64,000 nucleotides of DNA from Aeromicrobium phoceense (GCF_013868155.1 NZ_JACEOG010000001.1:1922001-1986000); one strand, 5' to 3'. Counted from the first letter of the stretch, positions 37,960 through 47,898 are shown. Translations and numbers: made by a program. The notes: generated by a model from the sequence alone, not told the origin.

Positions 37960-37982
37960 GGTGACGCGAAAGGGAACGCTGC

Positions 37983-38303
37983 ATGACCTACAACGCACCT
38001 CCGCCGCCTCCGTCCTCGGGGCCCTACGGCGGAGCGACGCCGCCGCCGAACAACCTCGTGTGGGCCATCCTCACGACGATCTTCTGCTGCCTGCCGCTCG
38101 GCGTCGTCTCGATCGTCTACGCGGCGCAGGTCAACGGCAAGTTCGCCGCTGGTGACCTCGCCGGTGCGCAGGAGTCCTCGCGGAAGGCGAAGCAGTGGGC
38201 CATCTGGTCCGTCATCGCCTTCTTCGTGGCTCTCGTCATCTACTTGATCGTGATCTTCCTCGTGGTCGCCAACGGCGACACCACGTCGACGTCGAGCCTC
38301 TGA
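37983..38303 (+). CDS. CD225/dispanin-family small membrane protein
   Basis: A 106-aa protein with a Pro-rich cytoplasmic N-terminus (MTYNAPPPPPSSGPYGG) and two membrane helices separated by an Ala/Lys-rich loop. NNLVWAILTTIFCCLPLGVVSIVYAAQVNGKFAAGD is the CD225 signature also found in interferon-induced transmembrane proteins. Bacterial members are common in actinobacteria without a firm function. Its stop overlaps the region where the DUF2752 gene must start. Confidence 0.9.
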   Translation: MTYNAPPPPPSSGPYGGATPPPNNLVWAILTTIFCCLPLGVVSIVYAAQVNGKFAAGDLAGAQESSRKAKQWAIWSVIAFFVALVIYLIVIFLVVANGDTTSTSSL

Positions 38304-38746
38304 TCTCGATCGACAGCCACCAGCGCCCCGCGCCCGCCGGATCCGTCCGGCGGCGCGGGGCTCTGACGTTCGCGGGGGTGACCGTCGCCGGGCTGGCCGC
38401 CACGGCCGTGCTCGCGGCCGTCTCGCCCGAGGAGCCCGGGCACTACCCGACGTGTCCATTCCTGGCCGTCTCGGGCCTCTACTGTCCCGGCTGCGGCAGT
38501 CTGCGCGCCGTCCACGCGCTCACCCGCGGGGACCTGATCACGGCGTGGGACCGCAACCCGCTGGCCGTGCTGCTGCTCCCGGCGGTGCTGGTCGCCTGGG
38601 TTGCGTGGGGCCTGCGCCTGCTGGGCCGCCGTGCGTGGCACCCCAGCCGCATCCCGGCCGCCTGGATCTGGGCGCTGCTGGGCGTCGTGCTGGCCTACTG
38701 GGTGGCGCGCAACGTGCCCGGCTGGACCTGGCTCTCACCTGCCTGA
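38300..38746 (+). CDS. DUF2752 membrane protein
   Basis: A protein of about 148 residues with three membrane segments and the DUF2752 hallmark YPTCPFLAVSGLYCPGCGSLRAVHALTRGD, whose Cys residues may bind a metal. Function unknown. The start is uncertain: no ATG is available, and the choices are CTG 38300, overlapping the upstream stop, or GTG 38378, which would cut into the first helix. DUF2752 and CD225 genes are common neighbours in this group. Confidence 0.8.
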   Translation: MISIDSHQRPAPAGSVRRRGALTFAGVTVAGLAATAVLAAVSPEEPGHYPTCPFLAVSGLYCPGCGSLRAVHALTRGDLITAWDRNPLAVLLLPAVLVAWVAWGLRLLGRRAWHPSRIPAAWIWALLGVVLAYWVARNVPGWTWLSPA

Positions 38747-38761
38747 GCCATACTGAGCCCC

Positions 38762-39397
38762 ATGGACTCGTCTCGCCCGGCCGACAAGCCGAGCAACCTG
38801 AACGTCCCGAACGTCCTCACGGTCATCCGCATCCTGGGTGTCCCGGTCTTCGGCTGGCTGCTGCTCCACGACGGGGGCGAGTCCATCGGCTACCGGATCG
38901 CCGCGTGGGCCGCGTTCGTCGTGCTCATGGCCACCGACAAGATCGACGGCGACATCGCCCGCAAGCACAACCTGATCACCGACTTCGGCAAGATGGCCGA
39001 CCCGATCGCCGACAAGGCGCTGACAGGGATGGCGTTCATCGGACTGGCGATCATCTTCACCGACCAGCCGTGGGGCACGGTCTTCTGGATCGCGGTCGTC
39101 CTCATGCTCGTGCGCGAGTGGGGCATCACGGTGATGCGCGTGGTCATGGTCCGTCGCGGGTTCGTCATGCCGGCAGGACGCGGCGGCAAGCTCAAGACCG
39201 TCCTGCAGTCCGTGGCGATCGCGGGCTACTGCCTGCCGTTCGAGATCTGGGACGGCCCGGTTCCCACCGTGATGCTCGCGCTGACCCACGTCGTGATGGC
39301 CGCCGCGCTGGTCCTCGCCCTCGTGACAGGCGTGCAGTACGTCCTCGACGCCCGCCGGCTGGCGGCGCAGACTCCCGCAGGCGGCGCCTCGCGGTGA
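38762..39397 (+). CDS. pgsA: CDP-diacylglycerol--glycerol-3-phosphate phosphatidyltransferase
   Basis: A membrane enzyme making phosphatidylglycerol-phosphate. The 211-aa protein has the complete CDP-alcohol phosphotransferase motif, with the four Asp in DKIDGDIARKH and FGKMADPIADK. Several membrane helices surround it. CATACT ends 7 nt before the ATG (leaderless type). It is the first gene of a pgsA-cinA-clgR-DUF3046 run of overlapping genes that normally follows ftsK closely in actinobacteria. Confidence 0.95.
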   Translation: MDSSRPADKPSNLNVPNVLTVIRILGVPVFGWLLLHDGGESIGYRIAAWAAFVVLMATDKIDGDIARKHNLITDFGKMADPIADKALTGMAFIGLAIIFTDQPWGTVFWIAVVLMLVREWGITVMRVVMVRRGFVMPAGRGGKLKTVLQSVAIAGYCLPFEIWDGPVPTVMLALTHVVMAAALVLALVTGVQYVLDARRLAAQTPAGGASR

Positions 39398-39909
39398 GCG
39401 AGCGGGTCGACGTCGCGGCACTCGTGGCCGACCTGCGCTCGGCAGGGCACACCGTGGCCACCGCCGAGTCGCTCACGGGGGGCCTGGTGTGCGCCACGCT
39501 CGTCGAGGTGCCGGGTGCGTCGTGGGTCGTCCGCGGCGGCGTCGTGGCCTACCAGCCCGACGTGAAGTCGGCCCTGCTCGGCGTGGCGCCCGACCTGATC
39601 GCCTCGCACGGCACCGTGAACGCGCCGGTCGCCGAGCAGCTGGCCGTCGGGGCCCGCACCCGCCTCGACGCGACGTGGGGTCTCGGCACCACGGGGGTCG
39701 CCGGCCCCGGCCCCGCCGAGGACCGGCCCGCGGGCACGGTCTTCGTCGCCGTCGCGGGCCCCGACGGCGTCACGTCGCGGCGACTCGACCTCTCCGGCGA
39801 TCGTGACGATGTCCGACGTTCGGCGGTCCACGCCGTCCTGGCGGACCTGCACTATAGGCTGGGGAAGAACAACGGCTCCACGAACGTTGATGCAGGCAAG
39901 GGAAGGTGA
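39394..39909 (+). CDS. cinA: CinA C-terminal domain protein (NMN amidohydrolase)
   Basis: A 171-aa stand-alone CinA_C domain, which deamidates nicotinamide mononucleotide in pyridine-nucleotide salvage. Key blocks are [36 protein letters not shown] and [23 protein letters not shown]. The MoCF-like N-terminal half of long CinA is absent, as in many actinobacteria. GTG 39394 overlaps the pgsA stop. Confidence 0.93.
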   Translation: MSERVDVAALVADLRSAGHTVATAESLTGGLVCATLVEVPGASWVVRGGVVAYQPDVKSALLGVAPDLIASHGTVNAPVAEQLAVGARTRLDATWGLGTTGVAGPGPAEDRPAGTVFVAVAGPDGVTSRRLDLSGDRDDVRRSAVHAVLADLHYRLGKNNGSTNVDAGKGR

Positions 39910-39914
39910 TGGCG

Positions 39915-40211
39915 ATGACCGCGATGCGTGAACTCATCGGTGACGTGCTCCGGGCACGTCGTCTCGCCGAGGGCCTGACCCTGCGCGACGTCTCCGAGCG
40001 CGCCCGCATCAGCCTGGGCTACATCTCCGAGGTCGAGCGCGGCCAGAAGGAGGCCAGCTCCGAGCTGCTCGCCGCCCTGGCGCAGGCGCTCGAGGTCCCG
40101 CTGAGCAAGGTGCTGCTCGACGTCAGCTCGCTCCTCGAGCTCGAGGAGGCCGCCGACCTGGCCACGGTCTCGTCCATCGCACGCGACGAGGCCCGGGCCT
40201 CCGCGGCGTGA
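39915..40211 (+). CDS. clgR: ClgR-type helix-turn-helix activator
   Basis: A 98-aa XRE-family regulator: [52 protein letters not shown]. This is the ClgR sequence pattern; ClgR activates clp protease and stress genes in actinobacteria. Possible starts are GTG 39906, ATG 39909 and ATG 39915; I chose the last for its 9-nt spacing to GGAAGG. The position after cinA is conserved. Confidence 0.9.
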   Translation: MTAMRELIGDVLRARRLAEGLTLRDVSERARISLGYISEVERGQKEASSELLAALAQALEVPLSKVLLDVSSLLELEEAADLATVSSIARDEARASAA

Positions 40212-40402
40212 GGCACAGCGAGTTCTGGCAGCGCATGGAGGCTGCCCTGGGGGCGTCCTATGCCGCCTCGTGGGCGCGCCAGCAGGCCATCACGGCGCTC
40301 GACGGCCGCACCCCGGCCGAGGCGCTCGACGCCGGCGTGGATCCCCAGCGGGTCTGGCGCGCCGTGCACGCCACGCTCGAACTGCCGGCCCGCGAGCGTT
40401 GA
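40208..40402 (+). CDS. DUF3046 family protein
   Basis: A 64-aa protein of the actinobacterial DUF3046 family, [15 protein letters not shown] through [26 protein letters not shown]. It is always short and its function is unknown. GTG 40208 overlaps the clgR stop. It often lies between clgR and recA, as here. Confidence 0.92.
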   Translation: MRHSEFWQRMEAALGASYAASWARQQAITALDGRTPAEALDAGVDPQRVWRAVHATLELPARER

Positions 40403-40416
40403 GTTAGCGTCGTGGG

Positions 40417-40965
40417 ATGAGCAATCTTCCCGACCTGACAGGCAAGCGTGTCGCGATCATTGCGACCGACCACTTCGAGGAATCGGAACTCACGACGCCG
40501 CGTGACGAGCTGGAGGCGGCCGGGGCGGACGTGCGGATCTTCGCGCCCCACGATGGCTCGCTGCAGGCGATGCAGGGGGACACCGAGCAGACGATCTCCG
40601 TGCGCGTGGACGGCACCCTCGACAGCTTCGACCAGCAGTGGCCCGACGTGATCGTGCTGCCCGGGGGCACGGTCAACGCCGACCACCTGCGCACCGACGA
40701 GAAGGCCCAGGGCATCGTCTCCGCGGCCCTGGAGTCCGGACTCCCGGTGGCGGCGATCTGTCACGCGCCGTGGCTGCTCGTGTCCGCCGGACTCGTCGAG
40801 GGCCGCCGGCTCACCAGCTTCCCGAGCCTCTCGGTCGACGTCAGCAACGCCGGCGGCGACTGGGTGGACGAGACGGTGGTGGTCGACCGGAACCTGATCA
40901 CGAGTCGCAAGCCCGACGACCTGCCCGCCTTCGTCGACGCGATCGGCAAGGCGCTGACCGCGTAG
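40417..40965 (+). CDS. DJ-1/PfpI family protein (type 1 glutamine amidotransferase-like)
   Basis: A 182-aa single-domain protein. The nucleophile elbow is [15 protein letters not shown] with Cys115, and [12 protein letters not shown] supplies the conserved Gly-Gly region. PfpI relatives act as proteases, chaperones or glyoxalase/deglycase-type stress enzymes; the exact activity cannot be told. TAGCGT ends 6 nt before the ATG (leaderless type). Confidence 0.92.
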   Translation: MSNLPDLTGKRVAIIATDHFEESELTTPRDELEAAGADVRIFAPHDGSLQAMQGDTEQTISVRVDGTLDSFDQQWPDVIVLPGGTVNADHLRTDEKAQGIVSAALESGLPVAAICHAPWLLVSAGLVEGRRLTSFPSLSVDVSNAGGDWVDETVVVDRNLITSRKPDDLPAFVDAIGKALTA

Positions 40966-40979
40966 GGATCCGCCCGCCC

Positions 40980-41042
40980 CGAGATGTGCTCCGCATCCCA
41001 CCTTCGAGCCTTGTGCGAACGTGGAACGTGGAGCACATCTCG
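40980..41042. repeat. Long imperfect inverted repeat upstream of recA
   Basis: CGAGATGTGCTCC (40980-40992) and GGAGCACATCTCG (41030-41042) are perfect 13-nt inverted repeats. Inside, CCACCTTCG and CGAACGTGG pair with one mismatch, giving a long stem with a short internal loop. It lies just after the PfpI-like gene and may be its terminator, or a repetitive extragenic element. It is distinct from the SOS box further on. Confidence 0.7.
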
Positions 41043-41086
41043 TTGGGGCCGGTCCGTGGGCGCTGTTCGGCGTGTCGTGCTTCCGT

Positions 41087-41109
41087 CGAACAGGTGTTCG
41101 GCCTAGGCT
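41087..41109 (+). promoter_or_regulatory. SOS box and recA promoter
   Basis: CGAACAGGTGTTCG (41087-41100) is a perfect match to the actinobacterial LexA box (CGAAC-n4-GTTCG). TAGGCT at 41104-41109 is the likely -10, so LexA would sit in the -35/-10 spacer and repress recA until DNA damage. The transcript would have a leader of about 130 nt. Confidence 0.9.
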
Positions 41110-41247
41110 CGTTCCACAGGCCGACGGTCAGGTCGGGCGTTCATCCACAGGCGAGTCGACGAGGCTCACTAATGTCAGTGGGTCCGCCTACCGTCGAAGA
41201 TGGCCCGCCACCCCGACCAGAGCGGTCGACGACACGAAGGACGCAGC

Positions 41248-42362
<1,115 letters not shown>

Positions 42363-42363
<1 letters not shown>

Positions 42364-42881
42364 TGATCGACCCCACGGATCCGGACACGGATCCGCGGGC
42401 GGTCATCGTCGCGGGCCGGACGATCGCGATGGATCGTCTGGCCGCGCGCGACCGCAGCCGCGGTGAGTTGCTCGACGCGCTCGCGCGTCGCAGGTTCCCC
42501 GAGGACGTGGCCATCGTCGTGGTCGACCAGCTCGAGTCCGAGGGGCTGGTCGACGACGAGCGGTTCGCCCGCACGTGGGTCGAGCAGCGCAGTCGCGCCA
42601 AGGGGCTGGCCCGCTCCGTCCTGCGGATGGAGCTGCAGCGCAAGGGCGTGGCCTCCGAGGTCATCGACCTGGTCCTGGACGACGTCGACCCCGATGCCGA
42701 GCGCCGGGCCGCGCACCTGCTGGTCCAGCGCAAGCTGCGATCCGTGCAGGGGCTCGACCAGTCCGTCCAGGTCCGTCGTCTCACCGCGATGCTCGCCCGC
42801 AAGGGCTACGCGCCGCAGGTGGCCTTCGACGTGGTCCGCGCCGAGCTCGACGGCGATCACGTGGCGATCGAGTCCACGTAG
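42363..42881 (+). CDS. recX: Regulatory protein RecX
   Basis: A 172-aa all-helical inhibitor of RecA filaments with three tandem RecX repeats, such as RGELLDALARRRFPEDVAIVVVDQLESEGLVDDERFARTWVEQRSRAKGLARSVLRMELQRKGV. The ATG shares its A with the recA stop (TGATG), so translation is coupled to recA. SOS control through the recA promoter is expected. Confidence 0.95.
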
Positions 42882-42906
42882 TTCGGCCGCGCCCTAGTCT
42901 GTCAGC

Positions 42907-43440
42907 GTGTTCGCGTTCCGCCCCCTGGTCGAGGCCGATCTGGGGGCGGTCGTGTCATGGCGCAACGAGCCGCACGTCCTGACCTGGTTCCCCGAGGCGC
43001 TTGTCGACGTCGAGCACGCGCGTCGACGCCTCGTCCCTCGGCCGACCGGTGTGGACCCGGTACGGAGGTGGATCGCCGAGCTCGGGGGAGTGCCGGTCGG
43101 CTACCTGCAGAGCTTCGTGGTCGCGTCCGACGACGACCTCACGGTGCGCTGCCAGGACCCCGAGGCGGTCGCGTTCGACTACCTGATCGGAGATCCGGAC
43201 CTCGTCGACCGAGGACTGGGCACCGAGATGATCCGGAGCTTCTGTCGCGACGTGCTGGTGCCCGAGTATCCCGACGCACCCCGCTTCCTCGCCGCTCCCG
43301 ACGCTCGCAACCACCGCTCGATCCGGGTGCTGGCCAAGTGCGGCTTCGTGGCCGGGCTGTGGATCCAGCCCGAGGGCGCGCCGTGGGCCGACGTGGTGTG
43401 CACGGCCCAGCGACGTCTCTTCGAGCCTACTGTCGAGTAA
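42907..43440 (+). CDS. GNAT acetyltransferase, aminoglycoside 6'-acetyltransferase-like
   Basis: A 177-aa GNAT protein of the RimJ/AAC(6')-Ib-like class: FRPLVEADLGAVVSWRNEPHVLTWF, VAFDYLIGDPDLVDRGLGTEMIRSFCRDVL and NHRSIRVLAKCGFVA. Relatives include aminoglycoside-modifying and siderophore-acylating enzymes, so a resistance role is possible but not shown. TAGTCT ends 6 nt before GTG 42907 (leaderless type). Confidence 0.87.
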   Translation: MFAFRPLVEADLGAVVSWRNEPHVLTWFPEALVDVEHARRRLVPRPTGVDPVRRWIAELGGVPVGYLQSFVVASDDDLTVRCQDPEAVAFDYLIGDPDLVDRGLGTEMIRSFCRDVLVPEYPDAPRFLAAPDARNHRSIRVLAKCGFVAGLWIQPEGAPWADVVCTAQRRLFEPTVE

Positions 43441-43441
43441 C

Positions 43442-43909
43442 ATGGCCGCCATGCCCTCGACCTACGCGGTGTACCGCCAGCTCTCGGCCCTCCCGAAGGG
43501 TCGCGCCGTGTTCGGCGCCTTCTTCACCCGGGCCGCGCCATACTTCGCCAGCGCCCACCTGCGCGTCGTCGAGATGGCGCCCCACCACGGCGAGGTCGTG
43601 GTGCCGCTGCGCCGCTCCACGAAGAACCACATCGGCACGGTCCACGCGATCGCGGCGTGCAACGGCCTCGAGGCGGCGATGGGCCTGCTCGCCGAGGCGA
43701 CCTGCCCGCCGGACCACCGGTGGCTGCCGAAGGGCATGGAGGTCCGGTACCTCGCCAAGTCCGACTCCGACCTCGTCTGCACCGCCGACAGCAACCCGGC
43801 CGACTGGTCGGGCGGTCCGGAGGTGCCCATCTCCGTCCGGGCCACGCGCGCGGACGGCACGGTGACGGTCGAGGGCACGATCCACCTGTGGGTGACACCC
43901 CGGAAGTGA
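43442..43909 (+). CDS. DUF4442 hotdog-fold protein
   Basis: A 155-aa protein with a single hotdog domain of the DUF4442 thioesterase-like family: RRSTKNHIGTVHAIAACNGLEAAMGLLAEA aligns with the hotdog helix. Residues RWLPKGMEVRYLAKSDSDL belong to the beta sheet. Probable acyl-CoA thioesterase-like activity, not proven. ATG 43442, with a second ATG at 43451 also possible; TACTGT lies 8 nt upstream. Confidence 0.85.
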   Translation: MAAMPSTYAVYRQLSALPKGRAVFGAFFTRAAPYFASAHLRVVEMAPHHGEVVVPLRRSTKNHIGTVHAIAACNGLEAAMGLLAEATCPPDHRWLPKGMEVRYLAKSDSDLVCTADSNPADWSGGPEVPISVRATRADGTVTVEGTIHLWVTPRK

Positions 43910-43910
43910 C

Positions 43911-45410
43911 TCAGGGCCTGAGGCTCGCCGAGGCGTGCGTGAACCGCCCCGCTCGCACGGTGGCCTCGACCTGCACGGCCCGCAGGTGGGCCGCGACGGC
44001 GGCCGAGTCGCCACGCGCCTCGAGCGGGTCGCGGTCAAGCAGCACGAGGTCGGCCCGCTGACCCACGGCCAGGGTGTCGGCGCCGTCCACGCTGGCAGCG
44101 AGCGCCTCGGCGGCGGTAATGGCCTCGGCCGGGTTCCACGGGGACCGTTCGTCCGCCGAGCGGTGCACGGCCGCTGCCATGGCGATCCAGGGGTCGAGGG
44201 GAGCGACGGGCGCGTCAGAGCCGAAGACGAGGTCCACGCCCGCGTCGAGCAGCCTCCGCCACGGGAAGCAGCGATCCGCGCGATCGGCCCAGAGCCGCTC
44301 GGTGACGTCGCGGTCGTCGAGGAGGTGGGCGGGCTGGACGCTCGCGCGGACGCCGAGCTCAGCCAGCTGCTCGATGTCGTGCCGGGTCAGCAGCTGGGCG
44401 TGCTCGATGCTGCCGCCGACCCCGGTCGCGCGGAACGCGGCCAGCGCCTCGTGGGCGGCGGCGTCACCGATCGCGTGCACCGCGGCGCGGAAGCCGGCCG
44501 ACCGGGCGCGAGTGAGCAGCTCGATGAGGTCGGCCCGGTCGTGGTTCTGGACGCCGCGGTCGGATCCGCCCCCGTAGGGCTCGTGGCAGTACGCCGTGCG
44601 GGTGTTCAGGGACCCGTCGGAGATGATCTTCAGCGGCCCGACGGTGACGGGTCCGTCCGGCGCCACGGACGACCCGGTGCGCAGGCCCGCAGCGATCATG
44701 GCGTCGAGGTACTCGGGATAGACCGCCGAGCGCACCCAGAGGGCGTCGAGGCCCTGCGACAGCCGCTCGCGCCACGTGGACAGGGGCTCGGCCCACTCGA
44801 AGTCCACGACGCCCACGACGCCGCGCGCCGCCGCGGCCGCCATCGCGTCGGCGACGGACTGGCCGCCGTCCTGCACGGCGTTGCGCTGCACCACGTCGGC
44901 CATCAGCGCGAACCACGGCGCCTCCGTGAGCGGCTCGTCGGTGAGCGGCGCGCCGAGTGCCGTGAGCGCGGCCGAGTTCAGCCAGCCCGTGTGGGCGTCC
45001 CCGCTCGTGACGACAACGGGTCGGTCGCCCGTTACGGCGTCGAGCTCGGCGACGGTCGGCTCCCGCGTCCAGTCGGCCAGCCGGAACCCGAAGGCGAAGA
45101 GCCAGTCGCCGTCGGGCACCGAGGGCAGGTGCCTGCGGATGATCTTCACCGCCTCGGAGGGGTCCTCGGCCGAGGAGACGTCGAGGCGCGTCCGCGTCTG
45201 TGCCCATTGGGTGAAGTGCACGTGCTGGTCCCACAGCCCGGGAATCGCCCAGCGCCCGTCGGCCTCGACGACCCGGTCGCCGGGCTCGGGGCGCAGGTCG
45301 GGTCCCACGGCCACGATCGTGCCGTCGGCGATCCGCAGCGAGACTCGCCCGCTCGGGGCCGCCGAGCGCACCGGGACGAGGCGCACGTCGCGCCAGAAGA
45401 CAGGTGTCAC
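43911..45410 (-). CDS. YtcJ-like amidohydrolase
   Basis: A 499-aa cytoplasmic metal-dependent hydrolase of the amidohydrolase family 3. It contains the metal motif DQHVHF, a long TIM-barrel core with KIISDGSLNTRTAYCHEPY and AVHAIGDAAAHEALAAF, and FGSDAPVAPLDPW near the C-terminus. It would cleave an amide or ester, but its substrate is unknown. It ends 2 nt from the convergent DUF4442 gene. gluD ends 42 nt upstream on the same strand, with a hairpin between them. Confidence 0.9.
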   Translation of the reverse strand: MTPVFWRDVRLVPVRSAAPSGRVSLRIADGTIVAVGPDLRPEPGDRVVEADGRWAIPGLWDQHVHFTQWAQTRTRLDVSSAEDPSEAVKIIRRHLPSVPDGDWLFAFGFRLADWTREPTVAELDAVTGDRPVVVTSGDAHTGWLNSAALTALGAPLTDEPLTEAPWFALMADVVQRNAVQDGGQSVADAMAAAAARGVVGVVDFEWAEPLSTWRERLSQGLDALWVRSAVYPEYLDAMIAAGLRTGSSVAPDGPVTVGPLKIISDGSLNTRTAYCHEPYGGGSDRGVQNHDRADLIELLTRARSAGFRAAVHAIGDAAAHEALAAFRATGVGGSIEHAQLLTRHDIEQLAELGVRASVQPAHLLDDRDVTERLWADRADRCFPWRRLLDAGVDLVFGSDAPVAPLDPWIAMAAAVHRSADERSPWNPAEAITAAEALAASVDGADTLAVGQRADLVLLDRDPLEARGDSAAVAAHLRAVQVEATVRAGRFTHASASLRP

Positions 45411-45419
45411 GGCAGCATT

Positions 45420-45456
45420 CTGACCCGCGGTCCCGGTGAGGTGAGCCCCGGGTCAG
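45420..45456 (-). terminator. Hairpin at the end of gluD
   Basis: CTGACCCG (45420-45427) and CGGGTCAG (45449-45456) are perfect 8-nt inverted repeats, and the gluD stop codon lies inside the right arm. It may end the glu operon before the amidohydrolase gene. Confidence 0.5.
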
Positions 45457-46289
45457 CGCGAAGCCAGCACGGCGCTGTCCTCGGCCGCGTGGGCGTCCAC
45501 GGTGCGCGACTCGGTGAGACGTCGCTGGGCGAACCGACCGAGCTGCTCGAGGCCCAGGTTGAGCACGATGTAGATGGCGCCGAGCACCAGCGCGACCTGG
45601 AGGTGGTTGTCGAACTCACGCCAGATCTGGCGTCCGGCGTACGTCAGGCCGGGAGCGACGATGATGTAGCCGAGCGACGTGTCCTTCAGCGCCACGATGC
45701 ACTGGCTGATGATCGCCGGCGTCATGATCTTGATCGCCTGGGGGAGCTGGACGATGCGCATCACGGCGTTCTTGCGCATGCCCAAGGCGTACGCGGCCTC
45801 GACCTGGCCCTTCGGCACGGCATTGATGCCGGCTCGGACCGTCTCGGCGAGGACCGAGCCGTTGTAGAGGATCAGGCCGATCACGAGTGGTGCGAGCAGC
45901 TCGATCTGGAACCGGTAGAGCGCCCACAGGTAGGTGATGAGGATGACCAAGGGGACCGCGCGGAAGAACTCCACCACGACCCAGCACGGCACCCGGACCC
46001 ACGCATGGTCCGACAGCTTGCCGATGCCGAACAGTACGCCGAACAGGAGGGCGCCGGCGATCGCCATCACGGCTGCCAGGAGCGTGTAGTAGAGGCCCTC
46101 GAGGATGAACTCCACGTAGGCCGGGGTGACGAAGACCTCCCACAGATCGGCCGCGAACTGGCCCGTGGACGCGAAGCGCCACAGGACGAAGCCGAGGAAG
46201 GCCGCGACCACGACGACCGTCACCACCGAGAGGATCCGGTTGCGTCGACGGGCGCGGGGTCCGGGAACGTCGAACAGCAGGGTGCTCAT
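45453..46289 (-). CDS. gluD: Glutamate ABC transporter permease
   Basis: A 278-aa amino-acid importer permease (His/Glu/Gln family). Membrane segments include ILSVVTVVVVAAFLGFVLW and a cluster around YYTLLAAVMAIAGALLFGVLFGI; the EAA-type loop is AVPKGQVEAAYALGMRKNAVMRIVQLPQAIKIM. The start overlaps gluC by 4 nt. Order gluA-B-C-D on the minus strand matches the Corynebacterium glutamate importer. Confidence 0.9.
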   Translation of the reverse strand: MSTLLFDVPGPRARRRNRILSVVTVVVVAAFLGFVLWRFASTGQFAADLWEVFVTPAYVEFILEGLYYTLLAAVMAIAGALLFGVLFGIGKLSDHAWVRVPCWVVVEFFRAVPLVILITYLWALYRFQIELLAPLVIGLILYNGSVLAETVRAGINAVPKGQVEAAYALGMRKNAVMRIVQLPQAIKIMTPAIISQCIVALKDTSLGYIIVAPGLTYAGRQIWREFDNHLQVALVLGAIYIVLNLGLEQLGRFAQRRLTESRTVDAHAAEDSAVLASR

Positions 46290-46942
46290 CGGGCGACCAC
46301 CTTCCAGCGTCGCTCGGCCCAGGAGGCGAGCAGGGAGATCGCCGCGACGATGCTGATGTACATCGCCGCGATCGTGAGGAACGCCGCGGTCCGCGAGCTC
46401 GGGTAGTCGCGCAGCAGACCCTGGAGGCGGAACGCGACGTCCGCCAGGCCGAGTGCGGCGACGAGCGAGGTGTTCTTGACCAGCGCGATGAAGACGCTGG
46501 CCATCGGCGGGACGACCAGTCGGAACGCCTGGGGGAGGATCACCTGGGTCATCGTCAAGGTGAAGGGCATGCCCACCGCACGCGCGGCCTCGGCCTGGCC
46601 CATCGGCACGCCGTTGATGCCCGACCGCAGCGCCTCACAGACGAACGCGGCGGTGTAGATCCCGGCCGCCAGCGAGACGTTCCAGAAGAAGCCGAAGTCG
46701 ATCCCCATCGCCGGCAGGCCGTAGTAGGTGATGAACAGCAGCAGGAGCAGGGGAGTGTTCCGGAACAGCGTGACGTACGCGGTTCCGACGACGCGCATCG
46801 CCGGGACCGGGCTGACCCGGGCCACGGCGATGATCGTGCCGAGGACGAGGGCGATGAGACCGCTGGCCAGGAAGACCCGCAGCGTGACCCAGAAGCCCTT
46901 GAGGAGCAGCTCCCAGCTGTCCTGCAAGAACGAGAAGTCCAC
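46286..46942 (-). CDS. gluC: Glutamate ABC transporter permease
   Basis: A 218-aa permease of the same amino-acid family. The EAA loop is GVPMGQAEAARAVGMPFTLTMTQVILPQAFRLVVP, with membrane helices before and after. It pairs with GluD as the two-permease channel. It lies 31 nt after gluB. Confidence 0.9.
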   Translation of the reverse strand: MDFSFLQDSWELLLKGFWVTLRVFLASGLIALVLGTIIAVARVSPVPAMRVVGTAYVTLFRNTPLLLLLFITYYGLPAMGIDFGFFWNVSLAAGIYTAAFVCEALRSGINGVPMGQAEAARAVGMPFTLTMTQVILPQAFRLVVPPMASVFIALVKNTSLVAALGLADVAFRLQGLLRDYPSSRTAAFLTIAAMYISIVAAISLLASWAERRWKVVAR

Positions 46943-46973
46943 GTCTCACCACCCTCGTCGTCGGTCGGTCACG

Positions 46974-47861
46974 TCAGGCGCACTCGTCCAGCGCCGGCGG
47001 GTCACCCGCGTCGGCACCGCCCTTGCCGAGGGTCGCGTCGAACGCATCGGCCCACGTGCCGTCCTCGAAGGCGGACGTCAGGCTCTCGTTGATGAACTCG
47101 CACAGCTCGGGGCTGTCCTTGCTGTAGCCGATGCCGTAGCGCTCCTCGGAGAACGGCTCGCCGACGACCTTCAGCTTGTCGGGGTTCTCCGCGGCGTAGC
47201 CCAGCAGGATCGCGGCGTCGGTGGTGACGGCGTCGACCGAGCCGTTCTCCAGCTGCGTGACGCACTCGGAGTAGGTGTCGAAGCCGGCCGGCGTGGCGCC
47301 GTACTCCTCCTCGACCGTCTTGATCGACGTGGACCCGGTGACCGAGCAGACCTTCTTGCCCTTCAGGTCGTCCGGGCCGTTGATCGAGTCGTCGTCCTTG
47401 GCGACCAGCAGGCTCTGACCCGTGACGTAGTACGGGCCTGCCTGGCCGACGACCTTGCGGCGGTCGTCGGTGATCGAGTACGAGGCGATGACGAAGTCGA
47501 CCGTGCCGTTCTGCAGGAACGGCTCGCGGTTGGCCGAGACGGACTCGACCCACTCGATGTCGTCGGCGTCGATGCCGAGCTTCGCCGCGAGGATCTTGCC
47601 GATCTCGGGGTCGAAGCCGCTCGGCGTGTCCGCGGTGGCCGTCTTGAATCCCACACCGGGCTGGTCGTACTTGACGCCGATCTTGACGGTGCCGGACTCC
47701 TGGAGCTCGGCCATGCGGGTGCCGGCCTCGAACTCCTGGTCCTCGACCTCGACGTCCGGGCCCGAGCCCTCGTCATCGCTGTTGCCGGCGTCGCCGCAGG
47801 CGCTCAGTGCCAACAGGCCGGCGGCCAGGACGGCCGCGAACCGTGTCCTTCGTGCTTTCAT
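46974..47861 (-). CDS. gluB: Glutamate-binding lipoprotein
   Basis: A 295-aa extracellular solute-binding lipoprotein (family 3, bacterial amino-acid type). The lipobox LSAC puts the lipid on Cys22. The mature part shows GVKYDQPGVGFKTATADTPSGFDPEIGKILAAKLGI and NGTVDFVIASYSITDDRRKVVGQAGPYYVTGQSLLV, typical of glutamate/glutamine-binding proteins. Glutamate specificity is inferred from the operon order. Confidence 0.92.
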   Translation of the reverse strand: MKARRTRFAAVLAAGLLALSACGDAGNSDDEGSGPDVEVEDQEFEAGTRMAELQESGTVKIGVKYDQPGVGFKTATADTPSGFDPEIGKILAAKLGIDADDIEWVESVSANREPFLQNGTVDFVIASYSITDDRRKVVGQAGPYYVTGQSLLVAKDDDSINGPDDLKGKKVCSVTGSTSIKTVEEEYGATPAGFDTYSECVTQLENGSVDAVTTDAAILLGYAAENPDKLKVVGEPFSEERYGIGYSKDSPELCEFINESLTSAFEDGTWADAFDATLGKGGADAGDPPALDECA

Positions 47862-47898
47862 GTTTCGTCCTCCCCCTTCGGGATCATGCGTGGTGAAA

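Noticed and set aside
39394-39909. CinA as a truncated gene
   Set aside because: Stand-alone CinA_C proteins are normal in actinobacteria, the start overlaps pgsA cleanly, and no remnant of the MoCF domain is seen upstream.
42907-43440. A specific aminoglycoside resistance gene
   Set aside because: The GNAT fold is clear and resembles AAC(6')-Ib-like proteins, but many housekeeping acetyltransferases share this pattern and the chromosomal context next to recX gives no resistance signal.
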